From Verticillium longisporum (lineage: Eukaryota; Ascomycota; Sordariomycetes; Glomerellales; Plectosphaerellaceae): a stretch of 64,000 bases of DNA. Location: positions 434,001 to 498,000 of the forward strand of contig JAETXT010000001.1 of the NCBI GenBank assembly GCA_019188255.1, written 5' to 3'. Position numbers and translations under genes: made by a program. This document shows, in pieces, positions 10,580-22,270 of the stretch. The notes under the pieces are model-generated. The model ran no database searches. It saw only the letters and a program-made list of their open reading frames with translations, and was not told the origin of the DNA. Every line of letters starts with the position of its first letter. The first letter of the stretch is position 1.

Positions 10580-11354
10580 ATGAGGTCCTCGAGCGTCATC
10601 TCTGCTTTCATCGGACTCGCCGCGGCGAAGCCCGTGCCAGTCAGCCACCCGGTCGTCGAAGCCGTGGCACCGCACGTCGCGGCCAACGGCCCCTTCACCT
10701 TCACCTCGACGTACAACCTCATCGCGACACCGGACCGGGTCATCAACGCCGACAACGAGGTCGCCCCAGGCGAGGCGGGTGCGATGGGTTACTACAACTA
10801 CGGCATCAACAGCGAGCTGGACATCATCTGCTACGTACGTTTGCTCAAACTCACCCCTTTTCTCTGTCGCCCCTGCTCCAATCCGTCTCTCCCACCCGCA
10901 GCCAAGCTAACCCGCGTTCTTCCCCTCAACACAGAACATCACCCTCACAGGCGTGACGGGCCCCTACGACTCCCCCGCCGTAACAGCAACGCACATCCAC
11001 GAGGCGGCCGAGGGCGCGAGCGGCCCCCCGCGCATCGCCTTCCCGAACCCGGAGCCCGCCGACCGCGGCCCCGAGGTCGTCAAGCGGTCCTCGGGCTGCA
11101 TCGAGGGCGCCTTTACGACGGGCATCGAGAACGAGGGCGTCGACACGGGCACGGGCTTCACCCTCGCCCAGATCGAGGCCAACCCGGAAGCCTTCTTCAC
11201 CGACTCCCACACCGTCGTCTCCGTGCCCGGCGTCGTGCGCGCCCAGCTGCAGGCGAACGCCCAGCCTGCCGCCGGAGCCGGCGCCGCCGCGAGCGGTTGC
11301 ACGCGTCAAGTCGTTTCCGCCGGCCCGCCGTTCGTGTTTGTGTGTGTGGAGTAG
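10580..11354 (+). CDS. Secreted CHRD-domain protein, two exons
   Basis: Exons are 10580-10834 and 10935-11354, with a 100-bp GTACGT...CACAG intron joining DIICY to NITLTGVTG, giving 224 residues. The start MRSSSVISAFIGLAAAKPVP is a short signal peptide ending near Ala-Lys-Pro. The mature part is a CHRD domain: FTFTSTYNLIATPDRVIN, a Gly/Ala-rich GAMGYYNYGIN strand, ITLTGVTGPY, then THIHEAAEGASGPPRIAFPNP, which carries the HIH residues typical of the domain. The C-terminus holds two cysteines, GCTRQ and FVCVE. CHRD domains occur in chordin and in many secreted microbial proteins, where the function is largely undefined. Secretion is inferred from the leader; there is no GPI signal. Confidence 0.85.
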
Positions 11355-12167
11355 ACAGATGACGGAGATGAAGCGCCAGCCTTGGGGGCTTCGCATCGGT
11401 AGGACAGGAGGGGGGACGAAAGTTAGACGAGGCGACATGACGTTAGATGATCCTGCCGCGGCGATAGATGCCACTGCATGGGCCGAATGTCTTGTCTTGC
11501 TGATAGAAATATTGCGGTCCGGCTGTGCTGGCTGCTTTAATTGATAATGACCGTGTGTTGAGCCAGCAATATGTCCCGCGTTATACCTTGCGAGGCATTT
11601 GTCTCGTGATGGTTCCACATGTGAACATCGGTACCATGATGCATTCTGCTTGCTTTGAGATTGGTCTCGTACTTTTGCATTGCTGAACTGAAGGGGTGAA
11701 CACAGGGTGTTAGGTTTGGAAGTCATTTCATGTTAGAGGACTTACCGAAGAAACCAAACCAAAGAGTCCATCAAAAGCTCTCCCAGCCAATTTGATGTGG
11801 ACAACTACACCGAAAACCTTGAACATGACCAGATGACCGCTGCATCCACAGAAGGTTGTTGGAGAACTCAGAATAAGGTAAGAGGTTGAGGTATTCATGG
11901 ATTAGAGCAGCAATGCTCGAACTACTATTCCGTCTAGTGGTATCATCTTGCGGAAATAACGAGAAGGACTGAAAAAGACAACGACAGATACCAAGCTCAA
12001 AACAAATTTGCGAGGGCCCAATGTAAGGGGCGGTATCGAACAAGAACTCGTCTGCCCAGTACTAGGACATGCGTGCAATCAAAGGGAAAAGATTAATCGG
12101 GGTTGTCAAAGTCAAGTCAAAGTCAAGTCGAGATGATGCCTTCTCCCTAGGCAATCGGAAGCCCGCT
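11355..12167. other. Convergent 3' flank region, no gene recognised
   Basis: This sits between the CHRD gene (plus) and the MSB1-like gene (minus), whose 3' ends face each other. It contains AT-richer sequence and a direct repeat of GTCAAGTCAAA units at about 12107-12130. No protein motif was found. Confidence 0.6.
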
Positions 12168-15100
12168 TCAGCGTGATGCGTAGGTGGGAACGTTGGGCGC
12201 GGGGCTAGTGGTGCCCTCCATGTTGCCCGTCAGTTCAGCAACACGCGCCTTGATACGTGCGACTCGAGACTCGATCGCTGGACGAGTGTTAGTGATCGCT
12301 TCTGCTTACTTCTGGGGTCATACCAACTTACTCTCTTCACCGCTCGTGTCGTCATCGCCGTCGGTCGTCTTGCTGTAGCCACCACGGCTCTTCTCTTCGC
12401 TCTGTCGTTGAGCGGCACGTTCCGCAGCGTTCTTGCGGATCTGAGCCCATCGGTCAATCGCCGGGGGGACCTGCGGCTCCTCGGGCGCCCTCTGCACTGG
12501 AATCCTTCGGACCGGTGCCTCCTTGGCAGTGGGCGTCTCGGGCTCGGCGGGAGGTGACGTGGATTCCCGGCCGTGGCGGGCAATAGGGGGTGGCACTGCG
12601 TCCTCGGACTCATCATCGGGAACGAAGGCAGGTTGATCATCAAGAGGACCTTGGTCGAAACGGGAGAACTCTTGACGAGCCTCATTGGCATCGGCAGTGT
12701 CAACACGAGACAAGGTGTCCTCGTGTGGGCCCTTGGGGCTTTGGATCGGTGTTTGCTGCGGGTTCTCGAGCGGTGTGACGAAATCCTCGACAGGAGTCGG
12801 CGCCGGCATGGCGGGCTCGGGTTGAGCGGGTTGCGCCGCCGGCTGGGGCGGCTGAACAGGCTGAGGCGTGACTCTGCCAGTGTCAGGCACGGGCTGCTCT
12901 TGCTGTCGGAGAAGCTCGTTGAGATCCGTCGACGCATTCTCGGGCAGCTTGGAGCTACGGCCCTTACGACCGAAGAACTTTCGGAGACCGCTGCTGGCAG
13001 TTTTGTCCTTCTGCAATTTCTTGTGCTTCTTGCCGTCTTCAGGTTCAGGCGAGACCATGGTCTCTCGGGGCCAGTCTTCTACCGATTCCTTGGGGGGCGG
13101 CATTGGGGAGCTGCGGCCCGCCTCTTCACGGTCGGTGGGGTGAAGGTCTTGGGGTGCTTCAAGCTCCTTCTCCGAGAGCTGAGGCTCTTCATCATCTGAT
13201 CTCCGGTGGCTTGAATGCATAGCAGGTGATGGCTGGGGGAGGGGGGACGGCTGCGGCAATAGAGATGGTGACTTTTCAGGTACCTGGGGACGCTGGTCGT
13301 GGTCGCTAGCAAAGCCGTTGTGACTCAGGGGGCTGCTGAAACCGTTGAATGTCGCCGACGATGTGACATTGCCTCGGCCAGCGCCGTTGTTGTTGAGGTA
13401 CGCTTCGCGAATAGTGTCCTTGTCGTACTTGCTCGCCCACTTCATTGCTGGCGAAGCCTCCTTCATGATGACCGGCTGCAGCGTCATGATGCTGTTTGTC
13501 TTGTCCTTGAGTTGCTCGGGACCATTGCGGCCCCTACGCTCGAGAAGACGCTGCTGTTGCTCCTGGTTCTGCCGAGCTTGCAATTGTGCGGCGGCGGCGG
13601 CGATGCGGGCCTGCTGATCAGGTCCAAGACTGGCCTTACTCACCCCCACGGTGTCTCCATTTCCCTCGAGTACGTGCTTGCCAGCAGTAGACTTGGCGCG
13701 CTTGATGCCCTTGTTGCGCCTGGTCCAGCTGAAGAAGCTCTTCTTCTCGGCGAGGTAGGCGCCTTCCTGAGGCTCAGGGGCTGCTCCGACAACCATCTCT
13801 TCCATCACCAGCCATCGTCCGGATTTTATCACAGTCTCAATGACGGCGCAGCGGCCAAAGGCTGACTTCCTCTCGGGGGTCTCTTCGGGGGCCAGACTGC
13901 TCATCCAGACCCACCAGAAAGCCTCGTCCAGATCAAAGCGCGTGATGCTCGCCAGCTCACCTGGCTCCAGCTGACGTTCGGTTTCCAGCCTCGGGTGGTG
14001 TGACTGAGAGCTCCTCTGCCTGACGTTGGTCTCAATAGGAGGTAGGACCTTGTCGGGTGGCAGCAGGTGGTTTGTGCGAGTGTTCTGACCGTCGTCCACG
14101 AATCCGGAAGACAAGAAGTCGGCCCATGAAGGTGTCGTGGGTCTTCCCATGTCTACAGCGCCGGACGCCGGGGTTGTCCTCAGACCCTGTCGAGGTCGCC
14201 GGGCAAGTGCCGAGTCCTCGTCTTCCTCGTCATCTTCAAGCGTACTGGCGAAACCAATGTCCTCGAAGCGTGACCAGGAGGCGTCTCGAAGGCCTGTAGA
14301 ATGCTTCGAATTGGAGACCTGGCTCTGGTTGGCAGATGAGATGGACTTAAGAACTCGTCGGCACTCCTCAGTCAGGGCTCGGATGGGGTCCTCAAAATCG
14401 GAGAACTCTTGAAGTGCGCGATCCTCATCGCGGAAGTGGAAGTGGCTGGCGCGGCGCAGTAGGGCGAAAGGGGTGGGTGACACAGTATCAACGATCATGA
14501 CAACCTTGTTCGTAGATGTCTGCATCAGTGAGGGCCGCTGGGGTGGATACTCGGTCTCCTGCAGCAGCTTCTGCAGAGACATGGGCAGCATCGAGATGCC
14601 TCCCTTGGAAAGCTGTGGCGCGACGGATCTGAGATAGGCGAAGAAAAGGTGGCTCGTGGCGTCAGCAGCACTGCATTGTCCTGATTAGTATCAATCCAAC
14701 GCGGGTTGCGCACTATCGCAACTGACCTCGACCACGACTTGTAGCCGCCCTCAAAGCCGCTCCCCGTGTCCTTCTGCTCGAAGGCCCACCATGCAGCCAT
14801 ACGTGAGAGCTTGCGGCCGCCCAGGCCGTCCATCTTGCCATGGGCGGCGATCGCGGAGATGAGATCAAAAAAGTCAAAGATGATGCATGATCGCGCGCCG
14901 TTGTCAACGCTGAGAGGAATGAACGTTTTGAACGAGTCGCGCGCCATGTTGGAGTCTGCGGGGTCCGCGTTAGGGGAGGGCCGTTCCATTTCCCGGTGTT
15001 CTGTCTGAGACACCAATGGTGAGACATACCTTGCTCGCCAACCTTGAAGAGTTCATAGGCGTCCCAACCCACCACACCGCCTTGGAGTCTGCTCCAGCAC

Positions 15101-15562
15101 CATTTCATGACGCCGGCAATGACCATGGGCTCGGTCATGCGCAGCTCTTGCGCCAATGCCTCGCCGCGTTGGTTGCCATCGAAAAAGTGTCGGACAAAGG
15201 TGCGCACGGCGCTCGGGTCCGACGTCGGGCGAAAAGGTAGAAGCAGGAATGGAAGATCGAGGGCTGCAGGACATGGGAGTTAGCTCTGTGGTACCGTTGT
15301 ACAGGGCAGGGGCAGAAAGGTCGCGCAGCAACCAGTGAGCAGTGCGAGTAGGAGTGGTCGTCATACCTCGAGCCCTGAGCTCCTCCGTGACACGCCTAAT
15401 AAGATCCTGTATTTCCTCTGTCTTAATGGAACTTCTTGTGTAGACATCATCTCATTTCGGTTTCAGGGGCTGGAGGTCGGCGAGGGCGTCGTGGTTGGCG
15501 CCCTTCTTGGACTTGAGCTTGCCGCCATCTTTGCCCTTGAGGCGGGAGAAGAGACTCGGCAT
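12168..15562 (-). CDS. MSB1/Mug8-domain morphogenesis protein, five exons, with in-frame TGA
   Basis: Exons are 15562-15367, 15263-15030, 14955-14727, 14670-12332 and 12277-12168. Introns are 103, 74, 56 and 54 bp; the third has a GATACTAATC branch site. The five exons stay in phase over 1,036 codons, including one internal TGA and the final stop. The N-terminal ~430 residues fit the fungal Msb1/Mug8 domain: MPSLFSRLKGKDGG, LDLPFLLLPFRPTSDPSAVR, RTFVRHFFDGN, GGVVGWDAYELFK, GGRKLSRMAAWWAFE, and LPMSLQKLLQETEYPPQR. A long Pro/Ser/Glu/Gln-rich, probably disordered region follows, and a short C-terminal helix (ESRVARIKARVAELTGN). The family acts with Rho-type GTPases in polarised growth and the cell-wall integrity pathway. 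Codon 37 (15454-15452) is TGA although the frame continues perfectly on both sides. Nonsense allele, sequencing error and mRNA recoding are the options. Confidence 0.85.
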
Positions 15563-15814
15563 GGCTGCAACAGCAACGCTCGCAGTCGTGATGCAAGTTC
15601 TAGGTTTGATTGCAGGCCCGTGGAGCTCGAAGGCGAGGCGCGAGAGGAGGGGCGTGTTTGGGTGGATGGTGGAGATCTGAGGACGTCTGCTGCTGTCTGC
15701 TCTGCAGGAACGCGACAGGATGAGGGGTGTGGGCTCCGCACGGGAGGGTAATCGAAGGCAGTCGATATGAAGGAAGGCGCGAAGGCGCGTTGGTCGGCGT
15801 GGCGGTAGTTGGAA

Positions 15815-15833
15815 TTAGGTAGGTAGGTACGCC
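15815..15833. repeat. GTAGGTAGGTAC microrepeat
   Basis: Short tandem TAGG units ending in GTAC, in the 5' flank of the MSB1-like gene. It belongs to the same motif family as 5915-5933 and 17344-17412. Confidence 0.5.
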
Positions 15834-16000
15834 GGGTCGACAGGCGGGCAAGGTGGTTGACACGAATCCCCCGCGCTGCGTATCACTTCTTCGGTGGAGA
15901 GACGAAGATGTGGGCTAGAGTAGCAGCAGCGAATGGGAGGAAAACGCAAACAAGGCACTCAAGGGTATCAAGGAAAACGGAATCTGAGCGAGTGCTGTGT

Positions 16001-16070
16001 GTAAGGTAAGGTAGGTAAGGTAAGGTAAGGCGAGGTAAGGCGAGGTAAGGCCAGGGAAGGCAAGGCAAGG
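16001..16070. repeat. AGGTA/AGGCA tandem pentamer repeat
   Basis: About twelve imperfect units of GGTAA, GGCGA or GGCAA stand head to tail, drifting from AGGTA at the left to AGGCA at the right. This looks like a degenerating microsatellite in the 5' flank of the MSB1-like gene. Confidence 0.75.
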
Positions 16071-17343
16071 CACTGTACCGTAGGAACGAAGGAGGGTCAA
16101 AGTCAAGGACCGGGGAAGAGGAGGAAAAGGAACGAAGTGAACGAGCGCAGAGGATGTGGGACGGATGTGACCTGACCAGCTCTGGGTGAAGGGGAAGGAA
16201 AGTAAGGTAAAGTGCGATGGGAGGTTTTGGCTCTACCACTCTGCTCTTCCTCTTCTTGCCCTGGCTGGCTCTGGTTCAACGAGAGGACGGCAGCGTCACT
16301 CAGGGGCAAGCGACGAATGATGAGAACGGACTCTTTAATTCGAAAAAAAGTACAGAGAGCACTGACCCTTGCTTTTCCCAGTAATTATGACCAGGGGTGG
16401 AAGACCTGCCGCCCGAGGTATCTTTCGTGTGGCAGCAAGGCTGAGCGATACCTCGCCCAGGACGGCGCTGGGGACGTGGTGAGACCCTGTTCGGGATTAG
16501 CGGCACGGGCGTTATGAAAGGGTATCGATACAGGGGGTCGAGGTGCCAGAGATGTCCTGGACGATTGGGCCAGCGCCGGGGCATACTTCCGCGCTAGTGA
16601 TCTCATGTACACAGGGCCCGCCCGTCACCTGGCGCTCATCCCACACAGAGTTCCCGACGTACGTGGATATTCTTTTGGGAGAAGTACATTCATCACAGGA
16701 GGCCACTGATGCGATCGACATGATTTCGGACTCCCTCCCCAAGTCCCCTGATTCAAAAGAAAGCGAGGTGGTCCATATTCACTCATCGACCCGTGCTCCC
16801 TCGAGTCGGAGGTGCCTTTTTTAAGATGAGAGGGTCTTGAAGCCAGTGGTTCGGGCTGCCTTAGGTCCGTTTGGGAAATCGACTAGACACTTACGGCGCG
16901 GCAATGGCCCATACTGTTACAGGTCGTGGGTGGTGCAGCGGCTTCCACTGCTGTGGGCGTTTGTAGGTGGGGGGTTTTGTTCCCCAAAGGGGAGGCCGTG
17001 ACAAGGCCTCTGGACACTGTAGATGAGAGCAGTGAAGGCCTGTCTGTCCGAAGAGGGCTTTCAGAAAAGAATTGTCATGGAGCTGCACAAATCTTGTAGC
17101 AAAACCTCGTCCCTTGATGCACTTTCGACTTTCCAGAGGCATTCGCCAGATTGCCATGGCTCACTCCCCAAGTCATGTTTCAGACAACAGACGGGACAAG
17201 CCTCTGCTATGCCCTAGCCGGCCCGCCATTACTTTTAGGCTTCTCAGGGTCCGCAACGGGCCCCGTCATCGATGGCGGCGAGGCGTCATCGCGAGGTTCT
17301 GTCGCTCCATTCCACCTGTTCGTACGTTCGTACTCACCTCACC

Positions 17344-17412
17344 TGTAGGTACCTACCTTGGGTAGGTACCTAGGTAATGTAGATAGGTAGGCAGGCAGGT
17401 ACCTAGGTAGTG
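17344..17412. repeat. GGTACCTAGGTA palindromic repeat cluster
   Basis: Three GGTACCTA palindromes lie within 70 bp, interleaved with TAGG and CAGG tetramers. The cluster is nearly self-complementary and could form a hairpin. It matches clusters at 6145-6178 and 38668-38776. Confidence 0.7.
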
Positions 17413-18890
17413 ACAATTCACCACTGTGCCTCTTCCGGTTTAGCGTCTCGAGCATTTTCCATGCACACAACGCAACCTCATGCGCGTGGTCCTGCACCCC
17501 CACCATCACCACGCATCTTCAGCGACTGGCCCCGGCACATTCGCATCGGCTGCCGGCCAAAAGCCGTGCACAGCAGTTCAGCCGCGAGCCTATCCTGCGC
17601 CATCTTTGCCACAAGAAAAAAACAGGAGACGCCCTCTGTTGTCATGAGTGTTGCGATGCTTTGCTCGAGTCTCTCTGCCCCTGTCGGGCATTCGATGTAC
17701 CTTTTGCGCCCAACTGCTTCTCTCGGCCGCCCGTCGAGCCGAATCCGGTGCCAATCCTGCCAGCATACCCTGCATGAGCTGGCCGCCTGCCAACGCATCC
17801 TGGACACCCAAGCTGAGATCCCTGGACCAACAGCTCATCATCCTCAATGGAAGAAGCCTTGTCTGTCAGGCCATTGGCTGCGCACCAGTCATGAGCTGGC
17901 AGGTGGCAGTGCCATCGCTACCTGGCTTGCCTGGAAACGACGTTCCATGACCGCGATTGACGGCGTGCCTCTGACGCCTCTGTCCTCTACCTCTTGTGGA
18001 GAGGATGGAGAAGGGGAGGGGAAAAATCAGATTCCCCTCACCGCTTTGGATCCTCTCTCTGTGATCAGGGTTGGCATCTGACTTTTCAAGGAAACAAAGG
18101 TCCTGCGTCGAAAGCCGTTTCGGTCGCTGATCATAGATGCCCCATTACTGCACACCCGTGGTAACCTCAACACAAAGGGCTGGCCCCTCACTCCGACCTT
18201 GGGTACCCCAGTGGCCTGAAATAATGCGCTTGTGGTCCCAGGCTTTCTTCTGCCAATCATTCCGCCCGCGCCGCCGGATGCAGGATGAAGTCGAAACAGC
18301 GTCTGCAGACAGACATACTTTCTGCTCCCCAGAACACTAATTGTTCGTGATTTCCCTTCATCTGCCTAGACCCTCTCCGTGATGCACTGGCTATCGCTGC
18401 TACCCACGTCACATGGGTCTCCAATTTTTTTTCCCTTTGTACGGGCTGACCCACGCGCATGTGCTCCGTGCTACTTATAGGTCAGGCATCGTTCGACATG
18501 GCAGGGTGTTGATTTTTAGACCTTGACGCGATCAGTGGCCTGTGAGTCCGAATCATACGACGGTGTCGAGATTGGCGAGACCGTCAGGACTCTGTGCGTT
18601 GGGCGATACGCCAGCACGTGTCCGTTTCGGTCGAGGTCAGGTTTGATCTGCCATTGTCGAGGCGGGCTATCCTTATCAACCCTGACCATTCGACTATCAT
18701 GGCGACGGTAAACCATAGATACTCTTCATATCGTCTGTGATACGTAATTCGAGAACACCCTTGTATTTTGTGTAAATCAGTCACGATTCGTGACATGTAA
18801 TAGATTCCAGGGTAAAAAACGCCGACCCGCTCATAATGACATGTATGTGCCTAGAGTTGCAACGGCCTAGGCCGTTGACTCGGTCGTGCC

Positions 18891-20136
18891 CTACTCCTTG
18901 GGCTCAACCCCGGCGACATCTCCGTTCGTGCCATCAGCCTTGGCCTCATTCTTCAGCTGAGTCTGCGCCTTGGCTTCGGCCTCAGCAAGAGCCTGCGCCA
19001 TGGCCTCCTCCTCAGCCTCGTCCGCCTCCTCGCCATCGTCCTCCTCCATCGCCTTCGTCTTCGCCTCCTCCATAACGGGCGTCTCGGCAGGCTTCACAGC
19101 GACCGCCTTCTTCGCGGCAGCGCTCAGCGTGCTGCCGCCGCCGCCGAGATCCCAGTCAATCTCGGCCTCGTCGCCGTACCTCTGGACGAGCCACTCGTTC
19201 GACTTTTTAAAGTGCCCGCAGTCGAAGAAGCCGCGCGACGCGCTCAGCGGGCTCGGGTGCACGCTCTTCAGCACGAGGTGCCTCTTCTGGTCGACCTTGA
19301 GCACCCTCTTGCCGGCGGGCGTGCCCCAGGCCAGGAAGACGACGCCGCGCGTGCGCCTGGCGGCGACGAGGTCGATGACGCGCTGCGTGAAGCGCTCCCA
19401 GCCGCGGTTCGAGTGGCTGTTGGCCTCGTGCGCGCGCACCGTCAGGCACGTGTTGAGCAGCAGCACGCCGCGGTCCGCCCATGGCGTCAGCAGGCCCGCC
19501 TTGTTGGGCGGCGGCGTGAAGGTCGGGTAGTCGCGCTTCAGGGCTATGTACATGTTCTTGAGGGACGGGGGCGCCGGCGTCGGGGCCCGGACGGAGAAGG
19601 CGAGGCCGTGGGCCTGGTTGATGTTGTGGTAGGGGTCCTGGCCGAGGATGACGACCTTGACCTGGTTGAACGGGCAGTGGCGGGACCTGTTTTTCCCACT
19701 TCGTTAGCTTGACCGTGTCTCGACCTGTGGCTGGATAGACATTAAGGGGGAAGAAGGTGAACGTGGCGTACCATGAGTAGACGTCTTCCTTGGGCGGAAA
19801 CCACTTGCGTCCCATCTCCGTCTCGCGGTTGAGGAACCGCTTGAGGTCGAGAAACTCCTTGCTCGTCACCTCGTCCTTGAGCAAACCCAGCCAGCTCTCG
19901 TGCAGCGTCTCAATCTCGAGCTTCAGCAGGTCCTTCTGCTCGGGCGTCAGCCCGGCGACCCATTTCGCCTTGTCGAACTTTGCTGCCGGTGCCTCGGGAG
20001 CGGCTGCGGCTTTGGCGGCGCCGGGGACGGGTTTAGGGGCGCCGAAAAAGGAGGTGATGTTGCCGTTCTGCTTCGGCTTCTTGGCGTCTGAGGCGGCAGG
20101 CGTGTCGCCGGCCTTGCGCTTGAGTGTGCTCGTCAT
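18891..20136 (-). CDS. UNG1: Uracil-DNA glycosylase (UNG1), two exons
   Basis: Exons are 20136-19772 and 19686-18891, with an 85-bp GTACGC...AACAG intron that restores YSWSRHCPFNQVKVV, giving 386 residues from the ATG at 20136. Family-1 UDG motifs are all present: the water-activating loop VVILGQDPYHNINQAHG, the LLLNTCLTVRAHEANSH uracil-binding region, VFLAWGTPAGKR, and the DNA-intercalation loop HPSPLSASRGFFDCGHF. The enzyme removes uracil from DNA and starts base-excision repair. The N-terminus has a KRK...KKPKQN nuclear-localisation-like stretch followed by ITSFFG, resembling a PCNA-interacting box. An in-frame upstream ATG at 20304 would add an Arg-rich presequence (see findings). After the fold there is an acidic Glu/Ala-rich tail of about 85 residues, unusual for UNG. 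Confidence 0.95.
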
Positions 20137-20869
20137 CGTGAGGAACCGAACTTGGGACAAGATGCTGCGAGGCTTGGATGATCGTCTGGGACGCAAAAGA
20201 GGATTTCGAACCCGACGTTGTGGGCGAGCGTGGGGACGGAGGTGGAGGAGAAAAGAGGAGCTCGTACGGGGGCGTAGACAATCAATTTTGAAGCCGGCGA
20301 GCATGCACGTTGACCAATTGATTCGAAGTCCGGCAGTTAATAGACAAGGTTCGTGTTCGTGAAGAGTGGGAGCGAGCCAGGCAGCAGAGGTGCAGTTGGC
20401 GGATTGTCAAACAGTGTGGAAATGGGAGGCGGAATTCACCTGTCAGCTCGAACCTTGTCGTTCGATTCGGTCCAGGTTCAGTGTCTGGAGTCGAGGCGCG
20501 TCTGCACGACGCTAAGGCCCTTTAGTGAACGTCATGGATCGCGTCGACGCGTCTGGCGGTTAAGTGGTGCAGCCTGCCGCTTCGCCTTGAATTGATACCA
20601 ACGGCTTCTGGGTCCACCACTGCCATTAAACAAACCCATTCATGATGCGTAGATGGATGGTCTTCAGAAACAAGTAGTCATGTGTTGTTTGTACAATAAT
20701 TATTTTGTCTAGCAGGTATACCAGGTCAGGCTTCACGCCCAAGCCCTCCCCCTAAATCCACAAGTGAGAGAATCCCTCCCCAACGCCATACAATGCATCA
20801 AGCGCGCACGCTCGCCCGTCCGCTTCCCCCCTTCCTCGCTCAGAACGTGTTTTTCTTTTCTCCGTTGTG
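20137..20869. other. Flank between UNG1 and the mitochondrial carrier
   Basis: It includes the possible UNG1 N-terminal extension (20304-20137 on the minus strand). The remainder is the UNG1 upstream region and the 3' flank of the carrier gene, which lies on the same strand. Nothing else was recognised. Confidence 0.55.
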
Positions 20870-22270
20870 CTACTTTCCTTCGAGCTCATCTCGCGATGCG
20901 GCATTCGCGCCCCTGAAGACCTTTTTGCCAATCTCGTAGCTGCTGATCATGATGGCACACGCCGGTGCAATCTTCAGCGTCCGCGGTATCCAGCCCTTAA
21001 ACAGGCCCGGCACGCCCTCCGTCTTGAAAATATGCCAAAGGAGCCGTGTCATGCTGCCCTCTTCCGGGACGGCCGCCTTGGAGGCACCGTTCTTAGCTGC
21101 CGAACTGCCGTCGCGATAGACCTGCGTGCGCGTCTTGCCGACATCAAAGGGCATCGTCACGATCGAGGCCGCAGCGCCTGAGACGGCGCCGGCGATGAAA
21201 CTGTCGACAAAAGTGTCCGTGTGGTTCTCACGGCTCTGCGAGCGGCGCCGCGTGCGTGTTCGGCTGCCCCTGGCCTCGAGAGACCGCCCTCGCTTCGTCT
21301 CGCGCATGTCTGTGAGACGGCCACGAATCGTCTCGTAGCCCCACCAGTAAAGTCCAGAGAAGGGCATGTCGCGCCAGAGGGTCAGACTGAGGCCTCTCCA
21401 CAGCGACCGGTAGCCGCTAACCTGCACCATCTCCTGGACCGACTTGAACGTGTTGGTGAGATGGCTCGTCGTCGACGAACCAGCGGACGCCTGCAGTCGC
21501 GTGCGAAAGAGCTCGATCGGTCCGACAGCCGTGCCGGCCAGGGCGCGGGCGGCAGAACCGGCAACGAGAGGAGCCGAGTCGTCTCCGAGGCGCTGCGCGA
21601 GGGGGCTCTTGGGGTTGAAGCGCAGCCAGTCGTAGCCGGTAAAGTAGATGATGTTAGCGGGGACCGCCATGACCAGCGTCGGCGAGAGGCCCCTCCAGAG
21701 GCTGGTGAATCCCTCGTGGCGCGCAATCTTGCGCATGCCGTCGAGGGTCGAACTAAAGGTTTTCCGTTCCGCCTCCTCGGCAGCGCATTCGGCGGCTGTG
21801 AGCACGGCGCCGCCGGCGGCGGGCTTTTGCGGCATGGCGAGGCAGAACTCGGCGTTGTTGTTCATGAAAAAGACTTCTCGGCAGCACGCGGCAACACCGA
21901 GGTTGGCGGATGGTATGGGGTTTAGGTGGGTGGTCGTCAGGGCGAGTTTGGAGAAATCGATCGGTGCGCGCGCCGACACTGGCTGCGACTGCCATCGGAC
22001 TCGGACAACGTCGAGAGGGGTGACTGCATTCCGTCAGATGATGCACGACATACAGAAAGGGGGAAAAGCTGTTCACATACCGAGCAGAGATGTCAGGAGA
22101 CTGCCAGACATTGCCGACAGCATCTTCTGGGTTGCCGTGATATCATCGTCGCCTCTCGCTGCGCCCTTGTCGCCCTTGTCGGAGATGACCTCGGCCATGG
22201 CCACTGAGCCATCGTGGCCCATCCTCTCAGTAAAATGGTGGCCATCTGTGGCCTGCAGAGTCGGACTCAT
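20870..22270 (-). CDS. MTM1: Mitochondrial carrier of the MTM1 / SLC25A39-40 type, two exons
   Basis: Exons are 22270-22081 and 22023-20870, with a 57-bp GTATGT...TGCAG intron, giving 447 residues. Three mitochondrial-carrier repeats are recognisable by their P-x-D/E-x-x-x-x-R motifs: TPLDVVRVRWQ, GPIELFRTRLQ and MPFDVGKTRTQ. MTM1/SLC25A39-type features are the long loop after the first helix with AACCREVFFMNN and the FTSLWRGLSPTLVMAVPANIIYFTGYDWLR block, plus SGLYWWGYETIR and IPRTLKIAPACAIMISSYE. Yeast Mtm1 was first linked to manganese delivery to Sod2. Its animal relatives SLC25A39/40 import glutathione into mitochondria, so glutathione transport at the inner membrane is the likely role. 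The ATG at 22270 is chosen; an earlier in-frame TTG at 22330 is not a likely start. Confidence 0.9.

Larger units (their letters stand above)
15563..18890. other. 3.3-kb gene-poor interval
   Basis: This separates the 5' end of the MSB1-like gene from the 3' end of the uracil-DNA glycosylase gene. It contains GGTAAGG and GGTACC repeat clusters (listed separately). The longest open frame, 17410-18081 plus (223 residues), has no domain, signal peptide or conserved motif and is not called. A non-coding transcript or an unrecognised small gene cannot be excluded. Confidence 0.5.

Noticed and set aside
17410..18081. 223-codon plus-strand ORF
   Set aside because: Not called as a gene because it has no motif, signal peptide or splice support; kept only as a finding.
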